NCBI RefSeq assembly: GCF_001262015.1
Contig: NZ_CP012074.1
Coordinates: 1,146,001 to 1,210,000, forward strand
DNA from: Prevotella fusca JCM 17724
GTDB lineage: Bacteria > Bacteroidota > Bacteroidia > Bacteroidales > Bacteroidaceae
Length of the DNA: 64,000 bases
Direction: 5' to 3'
Positions within the stretch are counted from its first letter, which is position 1; each line of letters opens with the position of its first letter. Below the pieces are notes generated by a model that was given only the letters and a program-made list of their open reading frames with translations, was not told where the DNA came from and searched no databases. Made by a program: the position numbers and the translations under genes. Below are positions 48,942 through 57,596 of this stretch, in pieces.

Positions 48942-50627
48942 ATGAAGTATCAGAAGACTGCCATTGCTGCTGCATTGCTCGCAATGGCAACAACAACACA
49001 AGCCGGAGGACTGCTTACAAATACCAATCAGAACATCGCTTTCAACCGTAACTTCGCACGTGTAGGTGCGATAGGTATTGACGGTGTTTACTTTAATCCG
49101 GCTGGTGTAGCATTCCTTGACCAAGGTTTTCACCTCTCTCTTAACTTCCAGAACATATATCAGACACGTGAGATAACATCTGCTTTCAGCGTGCCTGCAT
49201 TCGCAGGTACACCTCACGAGTATCCCTTCAAGCTGAATGGAGGAAACCCTACAGACGGCAGCAAATCCTACATAGGAAAGGCTGCTGTGCCTATCCTTCC
49301 TTCTTTCCAGGTGGCATACAACAAGGACAACTGGAGTTTCCAGGCGGGATTCGGCTTGACAGGCGGTGGCGGAAAGGCTTCTTTCAACGAGGGTCTGCCC
49401 AGCTTCGAGCGCCAGATTTCCCTCCTTCCTGCCCTGATTAACCAGCAGCTGCCCACTTTTGCAGCTCTTCTCGGACAGAATGAGACGCCTGCCACATCTT
49501 ACAGTATGCAGAGCTACATGAGCGGTCAGCAGTATGACTTCGGACTCCAGCTTGGTGTTGCCTATAAAATCAATGAGCACCTGTCAGTATTTGGTGGTGC
49601 ACGTTTCAACTACATCTATAACAAGTACGAGGGCAACATCACCAACATCTCAGCAAATGTGGGTGGAAACAACCAGAACCTCTACGACTACTTCGACTCA
49701 AAGGTAAAGGCTCTGAACGAGAAGGCAAGCGCATTGCAGGCACAGGCTGCCGCTGCACAGACTCAGGCTGCCGTCTATCAGGCACAGGCAAATGCTGCAA
49801 CTGACCCGGCGACAAAGGCTCAGCTACAGGCCGCAGCCGACCAGTACACAGCTGGTGCACAAAAAGCAAGCGAAGGAGCAAAGAAAGTTAGCGCAGGTGC
49901 TGACAAGCTGAACAGTACCAAAGAGGACGTAAAAGACCGCTATGTAGAGGTTTCCCAGCGTGGATGGGGTGTCACTCCTATCCTCGGCATCGACTACCGC
50001 ACTGGCAAGTGGAACTTCGCTGCACGTTATGAATTCACAACGAAGTTCAATATTGAGAACAATACGAAGCGTGATGACACCAAACGTTACGAGAACGGAG
50101 TGAACACTCCTAACGACATCCCTGGCATCCTTGCCCTCGGTGCACAGTATGAGGTACTGAAAAACCTCCGTGTCATGGCAGGTTACAACTACTACTTCGA
50201 CAAGGACGCACGCATGGACAACAACAAGCAACGTTTCCTCAAACACAACACACAGGAGTTCCTGGCAGGTGTAGAGTGGGACATCAATCCTGCTGTCACC
50301 GTCAGTGCAGGTGGCCAGCGCACGCTCTATGGTCTCGGCGATGGCAAGTATCTGACTGACCTCAGCTTCGTAACCAGCAGTTACAGCTTCGGTATCGGTG
50401 CCAAGATAAAGGTTGCCAAGAATGCTCACCTCAATGTGGCTTACTTCTTCACAAACTACTCAAACTTCAAGAAGGAGTACAACGATGCAGTTGTCGTTGG
50501 CAAGGAGCAGGTGAAACAGCCAGACGGTACCGTTCTGACACAACCAAAAACCATCCCAACAAAGAACACCGACATCTTCACCCGAACCAACAAGGTACTC
50601 GGTGTAGGACTGGATATTGATTTCTAA
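48942..50627 (+). CDS. OmpP1/FadL/TodX family outer-membrane protein with alanine-rich insertion
   Basis: A 561-residue outer-membrane barrel of the family that transports hydrophobic compounds. The start is at MKYQKTAIAAALLAM, giving a signal peptide cut near TTTQA-GG; the promoter lies between this ATG and the longer frame. The FadL pattern IGIDGVYFNPAGVAF follows the hatch region, then barrel strands to the C-terminal aromatic (GVGLDIDF). Between residues about 253 and 328 there is an Ala/Gln-rich, probably coiled-coil insertion (repeated QAAAAQ, QAQANAA, KASEGAKK) that ordinary FadL proteins lack. Substrate is not known. Confidence 0.88.
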   Translation: MKYQKTAIAAALLAMATTTQAGGLLTNTNQNIAFNRNFARVGAIGIDGVYFNPAGVAFLDQGFHLSLNFQNIYQTREITSAFSVPAFAGTPHEYPFKLNGGNPTDGSKSYIGKAAVPILPSFQVAYNKDNWSFQAGFGLTGGGGKASFNEGLPSFERQISLLPALINQQLPTFAALLGQNETPATSYSMQSYMSGQQYDFGLQLGVAYKINEHLSVFGGARFNYIYNKYEGNITNISANVGGNNQNLYDYFDSKVKALNEKASALQAQAAAAQTQAAVYQAQANAATDPATKAQLQAAADQYTAGAQKASEGAKKVSAGADKLNSTKEDVKDRYVEVSQRGWGVTPILGIDYRTGKWNFAARYEFTTKFNIENNTKRDDTKRYENGVNTPNDIPGILALGAQYEVLKNLRVMAGYNYYFDKDARMDNNKQRFLKHNTQEFLAGVEWDINPAVTVSAGGQRTLYGLGDGKYLTDLSFVTSSYSFGIGAKIKVAKNAHLNVAYFFTNYSNFKKEYNDAVVVGKEQVKQPDGTVLTQPKTIPTKNTDIFTRTNKVLGVGLDIDF

Positions 50628-50667
50628 AACACAATAATTCTACCGTTTTATCACAACTAATACCATT

Positions 50668-50710
50668 CGGAGGCAGCTGGAATCGTCCAGTCTGCCTCCG
50701 TTCTTTTTCT
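50668..50710 (+). terminator. Terminator of the FadL-type gene
   Basis: Perfect 9-bp arms CGGAGGCAG (50668-50676) and CTGCCTCCG (50692-50700), followed by TTCTTTTTC. It lies 41 bp past the stop. Confidence 0.87.
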
Positions 50711-50751
50711 GATTATTATTCCTGATTACTTGTGGCTTCCAACTAATATTT

Positions 50752-51068
50752 ATGTATTTGCAACAGAAAGGGATAAACTTATGGGAACAACTGTATCAAT
50801 CCCTCGCATCAAGGATTGCTTGCAAACAAGCATACCAAGAGAAAAAAGTTAGAGAACTTGAAAAGGATTGCAAGTCAACCTATCAGCTGAAGAAAAAGAG
50901 ATTCTCTTCAGTAGTAAGGGCTTTGTACGTGTCCCGAAAAAAGGAACTGGCAACAACCTTCTTAAAAGAGCATATCTGATAATACGCAAAAGCGAATTGA
51001 AAAACGATCCCCTACTTATCAACGACATCGTTGACGGTTTTAAGAAACTTTACCCTTACTTCGACTGA
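50752..51068 (+). pseudogene. Possible degraded small gene
   Basis: Two overlapping frames cover this stretch. The second (50868-51068, a TTG as only start) encodes a plausible soluble tail (ILFSSKGFVRVPKKGTGNN, LINDIVDGFKKLYPYFD). In the same frame a further piece upstream begins MGTTVSIPRIKDCLQTS at 50781 but is separated by two in-frame stops. This looks like a decayed gene more than a working one. I recognise no family, and no promoter was seen. Confidence 0.35.
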
Positions 51069-51227
51069 CATTCCTCTCTAAGACACTTACAAGCGGACAC
51101 TATGCCTTTCTATTATACTTGTCATTTACAGGAGCTCATGACTTTCAAGATGACAAACAAAGACAAACGTAAGGCTGACGAACTGTAAACCATACCCTTG
51201 TGACAAGCTCTTTTTGAATTCTTTTCG

Positions 51228-51293
51228 TGAAGAGAAATATTTATTTACATGAAAAAAAATATTTCTTCTCATGAAAATAAATATTTCTCTTCA
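51228..51293. repeat. 25-bp AT-rich inverted repeat
   Basis: Arms at 51228-51252 and 51269-51293 match over 24 of 25 bp (ends TGAAGAGAAATATTTATT and AATAAATATTTCTCTTCA) around a 16-nt loop that itself repeats AAATATTTCTTC. It lies between the gene remnant and the priA stop. It could act as a weak terminator for priA on the minus strand, but no U-run follows. Nothing else was found in 51069-51343. Confidence 0.65.
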
Positions 51294-51343
51294 TGTAAAT
51301 AATTTGGGAAAGGAGATTTTAGAAAGGATACAAACATCTGAAA

Positions 51344-53677
51344 TTATAATGGATCAACATCATAATACACCTGAAGAGCACCATACCGCTTATCCTTTAA
51401 CATGGCATCCAATGCACTACGGAGATACTGGCGGACACGTGGATAGTCGATACCATTCTCCAACTTGAGCATTATTTTCCGTATATTCAGCGTCTTCACA
51501 CGTGCCACAGAAGGTTTGTCAGGACCGAGAACACGGGTTCCGAAGATTTCACGCAGCCTGCTGCCAAGCTCCAGTCCGGCAGTATTCACAGTATTTTCAT
51601 CCCTATGCTTTAAATAAACATAGACAAGACGATGGAATGGAGGATAATGAAATTCACGTCTCTCAGTCAGTAAGTCGGAATAGAACGACTGATAATCGTT
51701 TCGCATCACCTGCTGGATGACAGGTAGTTCCGGACTCTTTGTCTGTAGGATTACCAATCCCTGCCTACCCTTTCTGCCAGCCCGCCCACTCACCTGGCTC
51801 ATCATCATGAACGACTGCTCGTAAGCACGGAAATCGGGATAGTTCAACATCGAGTCCGCATTAAGGATTCCCACGACCGACACCTTATCGAAGTCAAGCC
51901 CCTTTGAAATCATCTGTGTACCTATCAGAAGATTACTCCTGCCCTGCGAAAAGTCATTAATCAGCCGTTCATAGGCATTGCGTGTGCGTGTCGTATCAAG
52001 GTCCATACGGGCAATGCGAGCATCGGGAAAAATGTTACGGACTTCATCTTCTATCTTCTCCGTACCATAGCCACGTCCCCGGATGTCGTTACTCTCACAA
52101 CAGGGGCATACCTCAGGTACTTTCATCGTATAGCCGCAGTAGTGGCAGGAGAGGTAGTTCATGTTCTTATGGTGGGTCAGCGACACATCACAGTCGGGAC
52201 ACTTCGGAACCCAACCGCACTGCCTGCACTCCACCATGGGGGCAAAGCCACGACGGTTCTGGAACAGGATAGCCTGTTCGCCACGCCCCAAGGCTTCACG
52301 CACAGCCGAGAGCAGACGTGGAGAGAAGGGACCTGTCATCATCTTCCGACGGTAGAGGTCCTTGATGTCTACCACCTCAATCGCCGGCAATTGTATGTTT
52401 TTATAACGACGTGTCAACTCCACAAGACCATACTTGCCCTGTTTGGCATTGTAATAACTCTCCATAGAGGGTGTAGCAGTCCCCAAGAGTGTCTTTGCAC
52501 CGGGATACATCCGTGCCAGGACGATGGCTGCCGAACGGGCATGATAGCGAGGTGCAGGGTCCTGCTGCTTGAAACTCTGTTCATGTTCTTCATCAATTAT
52601 CACAAGCCCAAGCCGATGGAATGGGAGAAAAACGGCACTCCGTGCACCCAGTATGACATCGTATGGCGTTGCAGACAGCTGTTTCTGCCATATCTCCACA
52701 CGCTCCGCATCGCTGTACTTACTGTGATAAATTCCCAGACGACTACCAAACACCGCCTTCAAGCGTTCTGTAATCTGCACCGTAAGGGCTATCTCTGGCA
52801 GGAGGTACAACACCTGCTTGTGTTCATTGAGTGCTTTCTGAATAAGGTGGATATATATTTCCGTCTTCCCAGAGGAGGTCACTCCGTGCAGAAGCGTCAC
52901 AGGATGCCCCATCATCTGCAGGAGAACATGATTGTAAGCCTCGGTCTGTGCATCATTCAATGGTTTCATATTCTCCGGATGTGGTGGTTCCCCATCATTC
53001 AGTCTACCAACCTCTTTCTCGTAGGTAACAAGGATTTTCCGATCCTGCAACGCCCTGACGACAGCAACCGAGGTATGGGTTACGTTCATCAGTTCCTCTC
53101 TTGTTACTTCACGAAGCACAGTATCAGGTGTAATTCCCCCCATTTCATCGACTCCAGCCAGCTGCAGATAAGCCATGAGAACTTCCACTTGCTTCGCAGC
53201 ACGCTTCATCGAGTCAATCATCAGTGTGAGCGTGCGATCGTGCCGGAAGTTGTCAGCAAGACGGATATAAAGCTCTGTACGGGGACGATAACCACACTCT
53301 TCTTTCAGTCCCGAGGGCAGTGCTGCCTTGTAGACATCACCGATAGGCGACATATAGTAGTCAGCTATCCAGTGCCATAGCTTCAGTTGCTGTGGAAGGA
53401 GTACTGGGGCATTATCCAGTACATCAATGATATTCTTATAGGTTATCTTCTTTCCACCCACTATAGATTCTTCCGATGGATTCGGTATATTTACAGGATA
53501 ACCTGCAACAATGCCTACATAAGTCTTGCTCTTACCCAAAGGTACAGACACACGCACGCCGGCAGTGACCCGTGATGCCAGAGCATCGGGCACACCGTAG
53601 GTGAAAAAGCCCTCAAGGGGAAGGGGTAAGATGATGTTAGCGTAAGTCATTGCAGCTTTTGATTTCCTGCCAGCCAT
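51344..53677 (-). CDS. priA: Primosomal replication protein N' (PriA helicase)
   Basis: 3'-5' helicase that restarts stalled forks. The start is set at MAGRK (53675-53677, 777 residues): the -7 box at 53714-53721 lies at the longer start, and AAGGA stands 11 bp before this ATG; MTYANI at 53650 is an alternative. Visible are the 3'BD (YANIILPLPLEGFFTYGVP), Walker A GVTSSGKTEIY, Walker B IIDEEHEQSFKQ, and the zinc-binding clusters CRQCGWVPKCPDCD and CHYCG ... CPCCES. Helicase motif VSGRAGRKGRQG is intact. Single-gene unit. Confidence 0.93.
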   Translation of the reverse strand: MAGRKSKAAMTYANIILPLPLEGFFTYGVPDALASRVTAGVRVSVPLGKSKTYVGIVAGYPVNIPNPSEESIVGGKKITYKNIIDVLDNAPVLLPQQLKLWHWIADYYMSPIGDVYKAALPSGLKEECGYRPRTELYIRLADNFRHDRTLTLMIDSMKRAAKQVEVLMAYLQLAGVDEMGGITPDTVLREVTREELMNVTHTSVAVVRALQDRKILVTYEKEVGRLNDGEPPHPENMKPLNDAQTEAYNHVLLQMMGHPVTLLHGVTSSGKTEIYIHLIQKALNEHKQVLYLLPEIALTVQITERLKAVFGSRLGIYHSKYSDAERVEIWQKQLSATPYDVILGARSAVFLPFHRLGLVIIDEEHEQSFKQQDPAPRYHARSAAIVLARMYPGAKTLLGTATPSMESYYNAKQGKYGLVELTRRYKNIQLPAIEVVDIKDLYRRKMMTGPFSPRLLSAVREALGRGEQAILFQNRRGFAPMVECRQCGWVPKCPDCDVSLTHHKNMNYLSCHYCGYTMKVPEVCPCCESNDIRGRGYGTEKIEDEVRNIFPDARIARMDLDTTRTRNAYERLINDFSQGRSNLLIGTQMISKGLDFDKVSVVGILNADSMLNYPDFRAYEQSFMMMSQVSGRAGRKGRQGLVILQTKSPELPVIQQVMRNDYQSFYSDLLTERREFHYPPFHRLVYVYLKHRDENTVNTAGLELGSRLREIFGTRVLGPDKPSVARVKTLNIRKIMLKLENGIDYPRVRQYLRSALDAMLKDKRYGALQVYYDVDPL

Positions 53678-53713
53678 TACTGGCTGTTCCTTAAAACAGA
53701 ATTGGTTTGAATA

Positions 53714-53745
53714 CAAAGTTACGAAGAAAGATGCAATTACACAAT
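53714..53745 (-). promoter_or_regulatory. priA promoter
   Basis: On the minus strand TAACTTTG (53714-53721) is an exact -7 box, and ATTG (53742-53745) 20 bp upstream is a one-mismatch -33 box. It lies at the first in-frame ATG of the longest frame, so translation must start further in. The remaining 53746-53902 shows no gene. Confidence 0.65.
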
Positions 53746-53902
53746 GATGACGGTGCCCAATAAACAGAAAAGATTACAAACAACGGATTGCAACAAAAGG
53801 AACATGGGAAGATTAAAAGGATTTCTAAAACTTGCATCTCTCTAACACACCATGGTTCCAATTCGTCCGAAAAAGGCAAAGAACAACAGCTTACACAACA
53901 CA

Positions 53903-53939
53903 AAAAGTCCCATTCCATCGATAATGGAATGGGACTTTT
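53903..53939. terminator. Terminator of the outer-membrane barrel gene
   Basis: A 15-bp perfect inverted repeat (arms 53903-53917 and 53925-53939, core AGTCCCATTCCA/TGGAATGGGACT) with a 7-nt loop and A/T runs at both ends, 24 bp past the minus-strand stop at 53964. It would end the T9SS-proximal unit. Confidence 0.85.
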
Positions 53940-53963
53940 CGTATAGTAATCTATAGGTCTCCG

Positions 53964-54593
53964 TTAGAAGAAATAAGCTATGCCCAGCTGCCATGAACTG
54001 TTACGGCTACTCTTCTTATGGAAGATTGAGGTTGCTGCATCAGTCGCAGTTTTCCAGGTAACATCAGCAGTATTGCCACAGGCAATGTTGTAATTGGCAC
54101 TCACCTGCAGATGTCTCAAGGCTGTCACACCGAAACCAAGATTGACACTGAAGTTACTGTTCTTCAACGCATAGTTGCTACTCTTGTTCCACTGATAATC
54201 CTTATCGCCCACATTGAAAGCAATTTGAGGACCACCAAAGAAGAAGATGTTTGCCGTACCACCTAACCCGATGGAATAACGGAGGTTCACAGGAATGGAA
54301 AGCTGCTGCTGCTTCACTGTCTGTTCCACAGTTGCATAATTGAGCTTGGCAGAACGGTAATCATAGAGAACAGAGGCATCCATACCCAAGCCAACAATTG
54401 GCAAGGTGAACTTCACTGTAGGACCAATAAACCAGCCGATCTGGTTTGACTTATCAAACACTTCACTGCTGAAGTGAAAATCACTCACATTCAATCCCGC
54501 CTTCACACCGATTTTCAAAGGTTCATCTGCATGTGCAGGAATGGAGAAAAAGACTGTCAGGGCCAATAAAGCCAATGAAAAAACTTTCTTCAT
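53964..54593 (-). CDS. Outer-membrane beta-barrel protein (porin-like, OMP_b-brl type)
   Basis: A 209-residue protein with signal MKKVFSLALLALTVFFSIPAHA and start at ATG 54591-54593, five codons inside the longest frame. The mature part has alternating hydrophobic strands (VKAGLNVSDFHFSS, VNLRYSIGLGGTANIFFFGGP) and ends in aromatic IAYFF, the pattern of the 8-stranded OMP_b-brl family (PF13568-like). It follows the T9SS porN gene by 171 bp on the same strand and precedes a terminator, so it may be co-transcribed; PorT-like roles are possible but not shown. Confidence 0.78.
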   Translation of the reverse strand: MKKVFSLALLALTVFFSIPAHADEPLKIGVKAGLNVSDFHFSSEVFDKSNQIGWFIGPTVKFTLPIVGLGMDASVLYDYRSAKLNYATVEQTVKQQQLSIPVNLRYSIGLGGTANIFFFGGPQIAFNVGDKDYQWNKSSNYALKNSNFSVNLGFGVTALRHLQVSANYNIACGNTADVTWKTATDAATSIFHKKSSRNSSWQLGIAYFF

Positions 54594-54764
54594 AATCATA
54601 AGTATCAATGATAAAAGAACTAAAAAGGACTCTCTCGTGCTTGAACATACGCCTCACACATCAGAAAGTCTGCTCAAAACAGCGGGTGCTATCCGAGCGT
54701 CTCTATACATTAATCGTTTCTACAAGACTATTATTGCCCAATTAAAATAAATTAAGAAGGTTTC

Positions 54765-55805
54765 TTAATGGCGTTCCCGACGTACTGTGACACGTGCTGG
54801 GGCTGGTCCTGCACTGCTGGAAGAAGTACGACGCGTGCGGCTGACAGTCCTTGTCGTAGTACCAGAACGGCGGCTGCGACCAGCTTTCTTTGGCATTTTC
54901 AGCGCTTCATTGGCTGCAGCTATACTGTCAAGACTGTCACGACGGGCAGGGTCACCATAGATAGTCTTCTCAAAAGCCATCAACTCCCACTCTATCTTTT
55001 TCTGTTCAGCAGCCATGGCTGAGTCGGTAGGACAGTATTGTGCGAGGGTCTTACCCAGCATGTTGGTGGTCTTGTAAATCTTTCCCTTGTAGAGATTCAT
55101 TGTGAAATAATCATCTACGCTCATCGTTGCAGCATTGTTCAGATTGCTGGTCATGATGGTCTGTTTGGCAAGGAAAGGAGCCAGATCGTCGTAACGAACC
55201 CAGAAGAGAGGGTATTTAACCTCGCCATCTCCAAAGTCATCCTCACGATACATTATCGGGCAGAGGGCTACAACCTTACGATGGAAGGTGGCTGTTCCCT
55301 GATCATAATAGGCACTCTCCTTGAGATAGTAACCTTTCACTTCACCAGAAGGAATGTCGCTGTTATCAAGACGGATACCATGGTCAGTATGCTCGTAGAA
55401 GATGTGATAGTTGTCGAGGAACTGCAAAGGTTTGACCCGCGCCGAATCAGTAAACATCTCATTGCCGTCCATACGGTAGTTATAAGCCGCAATACCGCCA
55501 CGGTTTGGACCACTCATCATCAACTTGAAGATGTAAGTAAAGAGATTCATCTGTGAACCTACAGGCTCAGTAGGATAGTATAAGCCAGCATTGGCATCCT
55601 CAACAAGTTTCAGTTCACGATAGATATCACGTCTCCAGACAACATCTTCTTCCAAAGGAGCTGTCGTCGGGAAGGATATCTGTGCACGTGTTGTAATCGT
55701 ATTCGCTGGCGACTGACGCTGTTGCTGGTTACGACGTGCAGCAGGCTGTGCACTTACCGTAAGTGCCAGAAATGCTGTACAGACTATGAGAAATATTCTT
55801 TTCAT
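54765..55805 (-). CDS. porN: Type IX secretion system protein PorN/GldN
   Basis: Periplasmic component that with PorK forms the ring below the outer membrane in the T9SS. The 346-residue product has signal MKRIFLIVCTAFLALTVSAQ and the conserved GldN core (VVWRRDIYRELKLVEDANAG, YPLFWVRYDDLAPFL, GKIYKTTNMLGKTLAQY). The last 45 residues form a Ser/Arg/Thr-rich basic tail (GRSRRSGTTTRTVSRTRRT) that is not part of the family core. It is last in porP-porK-porL-porM-porN, 138 bp after porM. Confidence 0.92.
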   Translation of the reverse strand: MKRIFLIVCTAFLALTVSAQPAARRNQQQRQSPANTITTRAQISFPTTAPLEEDVVWRRDIYRELKLVEDANAGLYYPTEPVGSQMNLFTYIFKLMMSGPNRGGIAAYNYRMDGNEMFTDSARVKPLQFLDNYHIFYEHTDHGIRLDNSDIPSGEVKGYYLKESAYYDQGTATFHRKVVALCPIMYREDDFGDGEVKYPLFWVRYDDLAPFLAKQTIMTSNLNNAATMSVDDYFTMNLYKGKIYKTTNMLGKTLAQYCPTDSAMAAEQKKIEWELMAFEKTIYGDPARRDSLDSIAAANEALKMPKKAGRSRRSGTTTRTVSRTRRTSSSSAGPAPARVTVRRERH

Positions 55806-55879
55806 TGTTGTTTTGTTTGTTCTTTTCTAAGAGAGAGGCTGAGGCAACAAGTTATAGGCGGACATAACAGCAAAGTCAT

Positions 55880-55940
55880 CAATCAACTTGTCTGCTCGTC
55901 AACACATAAACTTGCCTGCTTGCGAACTCGTCAACTGCCA
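55880..55940 (-). repeat. Short degenerate direct repeats in the porM-porN spacer
   Basis: Minus-strand units around GTTGACGAG (TTGACGAGTTCGC, TTGACGAGCAGACAAGTT) recur within the 138-bp spacer. They resemble the GACAAGTTAAT units after mdh (31760-31800). No hairpin terminator was found in the spacer. Confidence 0.4.
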
Positions 55941-55943
55941 CCG

Positions 55944-57533
55944 CTACCTCACAATAACCTCCATATTTCTTCCATTGAGCGTTCGGGTTGTGCCATCAGG
56001 ACCATGAACGACAACATTTGTAATGTAGAAACGCTTGTTACGGCTCAACTGACGGAACTGTTCCTTCTGCTGTGCAGAGAAGGAAGCACCGTTACTTGCC
56101 AGAGGTACAGCGTTACCCATATTGTCAAAGAAGACAACACGGAAGCTGGTTACGTTGAAAGGAATGTCAAGCAAGCCATCATCAATAGCCGCATGAATAC
56201 CCGGTGCCGACATAAGTACAGCCTTAGACAGCGTTCCACTCTTGAATCTGTCAGCACCCATAGCGATATATGGCGATGGATCCGGCAGTTTTCGCACACG
56301 GAACTGATACTCTCCTATCTTGCGACCCTTGGCAGAAACGGCAATGGTCACAGGCTGACCGACAGCCGACGGACGTGCAATGAAATGACCACCGCCTCTT
56401 GACACGAGCGAACCACCTGACATCGTAGCCTGTATATCACCTTGAGACGTGTTAGGGATACTGATTGTTATCGGGTTATCAAAGCCTGCATAGAGCACGT
56501 TCATCAGGTCGGCAGCAATCGTAGCCATACCATCAAACGGTGGAACCTTCTGCATTCCTTCAGGACTGATGTACTGCTTTGGCTGCGGACCACCCGTCAC
56601 CCAGTAGTCCTGCGAGAAGTTTCTGCGCAACACATTACCCATCAAATCCTTGACAAGAATGTATCCACTCAATGTATGTTTGCCCGGAGCACCAGCCTTG
56701 ACAGTAATCTGATTACCCTTGATAAGCTGCCCGTTGACATAGACCTGTGGTTGCTGTGTTGAGTCAACAGCACCCATAAACATCTTTGCGGTCATCGTCT
56801 CACCTGGATAAAGGCGTGTCTGATTCGGCACAACGAATGCCTCCAGCTTGTTGACACGCAAGTCTTTCAGTCCGACATTAGCCACCAAGGTATGCAACAC
56901 CTCACCTTCAGCATAGCGGACATCGCTCTGCAATTTCGAAAGAAGCGTCACTGCCGCTGCAACAGGCATATTCTCGAACATATACTCTTCCCAGTTCTTC
57001 CCCATTGAATGGCGGGGAACCTCCGTAGAAAGGTTACTTTCAATTATCTTCTTCTGTCGCGGATCCGTTACAAACTGGAGAATACGTGCTCTATAGGTAT
57101 TGATTGCCTTATAGAGCTTGTGTCCCTGCCCATTTGCAGGATTCAACATAATGTAGCTGGCAGCCTCAATATTATCCTTTCCTTCGATATTCAAGGGGTC
57201 ACCATTCTCACCATCAGCCTCACGAACGATGGCTACTTTCAGTGACTGTGCATAATTATAGAGAGAATCACTCATCTCTCTTACCGTCGATGCCATCATG
57301 AACCACTGCTTTACCTTCTGTGGATTCTTGCGCATCATCTGGTCGAGCTCGCCAAAGATAGCATCGTTCTCCTTGGATGAATTTCCCGTTGTGCGGTTCA
57401 GGCTCTCTTCAACAACAGAGAAGCCATTGAGTACCTCGGTGGAGATATTCAATGCCAACATTGCCATGAGGACGATATACATAAGGTTTATCATCTTCTG
57501 GCGAGGGGAGATCTTTCTCTTCTTAATAGCCAT
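55944..57533 (-). CDS. porM: Type IX secretion system motor protein PorM/GldM
   Basis: Inner-membrane protein that with PorL forms the proton-driven rotary motor and spans the periplasm to the PorK/N ring. The start is set at MAIKKRKISPRQKMINLMY (529 residues), 18 codons inside the longest frame, giving the single N-terminal helix (about residues 16-36, LMYIVLMAMLALNISTEVL) preceded by positive charges. The conserved Glu in the helix end (VLNGFSVVEESLNR) and large periplasmic domains with PGKHTLSGYILVKD follow. It lies 63 bp after porL. Confidence 0.93.
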   Translation of the reverse strand: MAIKKRKISPRQKMINLMYIVLMAMLALNISTEVLNGFSVVEESLNRTTGNSSKENDAIFGELDQMMRKNPQKVKQWFMMASTVREMSDSLYNYAQSLKVAIVREADGENGDPLNIEGKDNIEAASYIMLNPANGQGHKLYKAINTYRARILQFVTDPRQKKIIESNLSTEVPRHSMGKNWEEYMFENMPVAAAVTLLSKLQSDVRYAEGEVLHTLVANVGLKDLRVNKLEAFVVPNQTRLYPGETMTAKMFMGAVDSTQQPQVYVNGQLIKGNQITVKAGAPGKHTLSGYILVKDLMGNVLRRNFSQDYWVTGGPQPKQYISPEGMQKVPPFDGMATIAADLMNVLYAGFDNPITISIPNTSQGDIQATMSGGSLVSRGGGHFIARPSAVGQPVTIAVSAKGRKIGEYQFRVRKLPDPSPYIAMGADRFKSGTLSKAVLMSAPGIHAAIDDGLLDIPFNVTSFRVVFFDNMGNAVPLASNGASFSAQQKEQFRQLSRNKRFYITNVVVHGPDGTTRTLNGRNMEVIVR

Positions 57534-57596
57534 TAATTCTATTATTTGTAGCGGGAAGACAGCTGCCGACAGCCTCTCCCCTACCATAATACATCA

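Noticed and set aside
52142..53380. A 412-codon open frame on the plus strand
   Set aside because: It lies fully antisense to priA, has no signal or domain, and its residues reflect the reverse of a conserved gene; it is a shadow frame.
53691..53918. 75-codon cysteine-rich minus-strand frame before priA
   Set aside because: It overlaps the priA promoter and a terminator hairpin, and has no conserved features.
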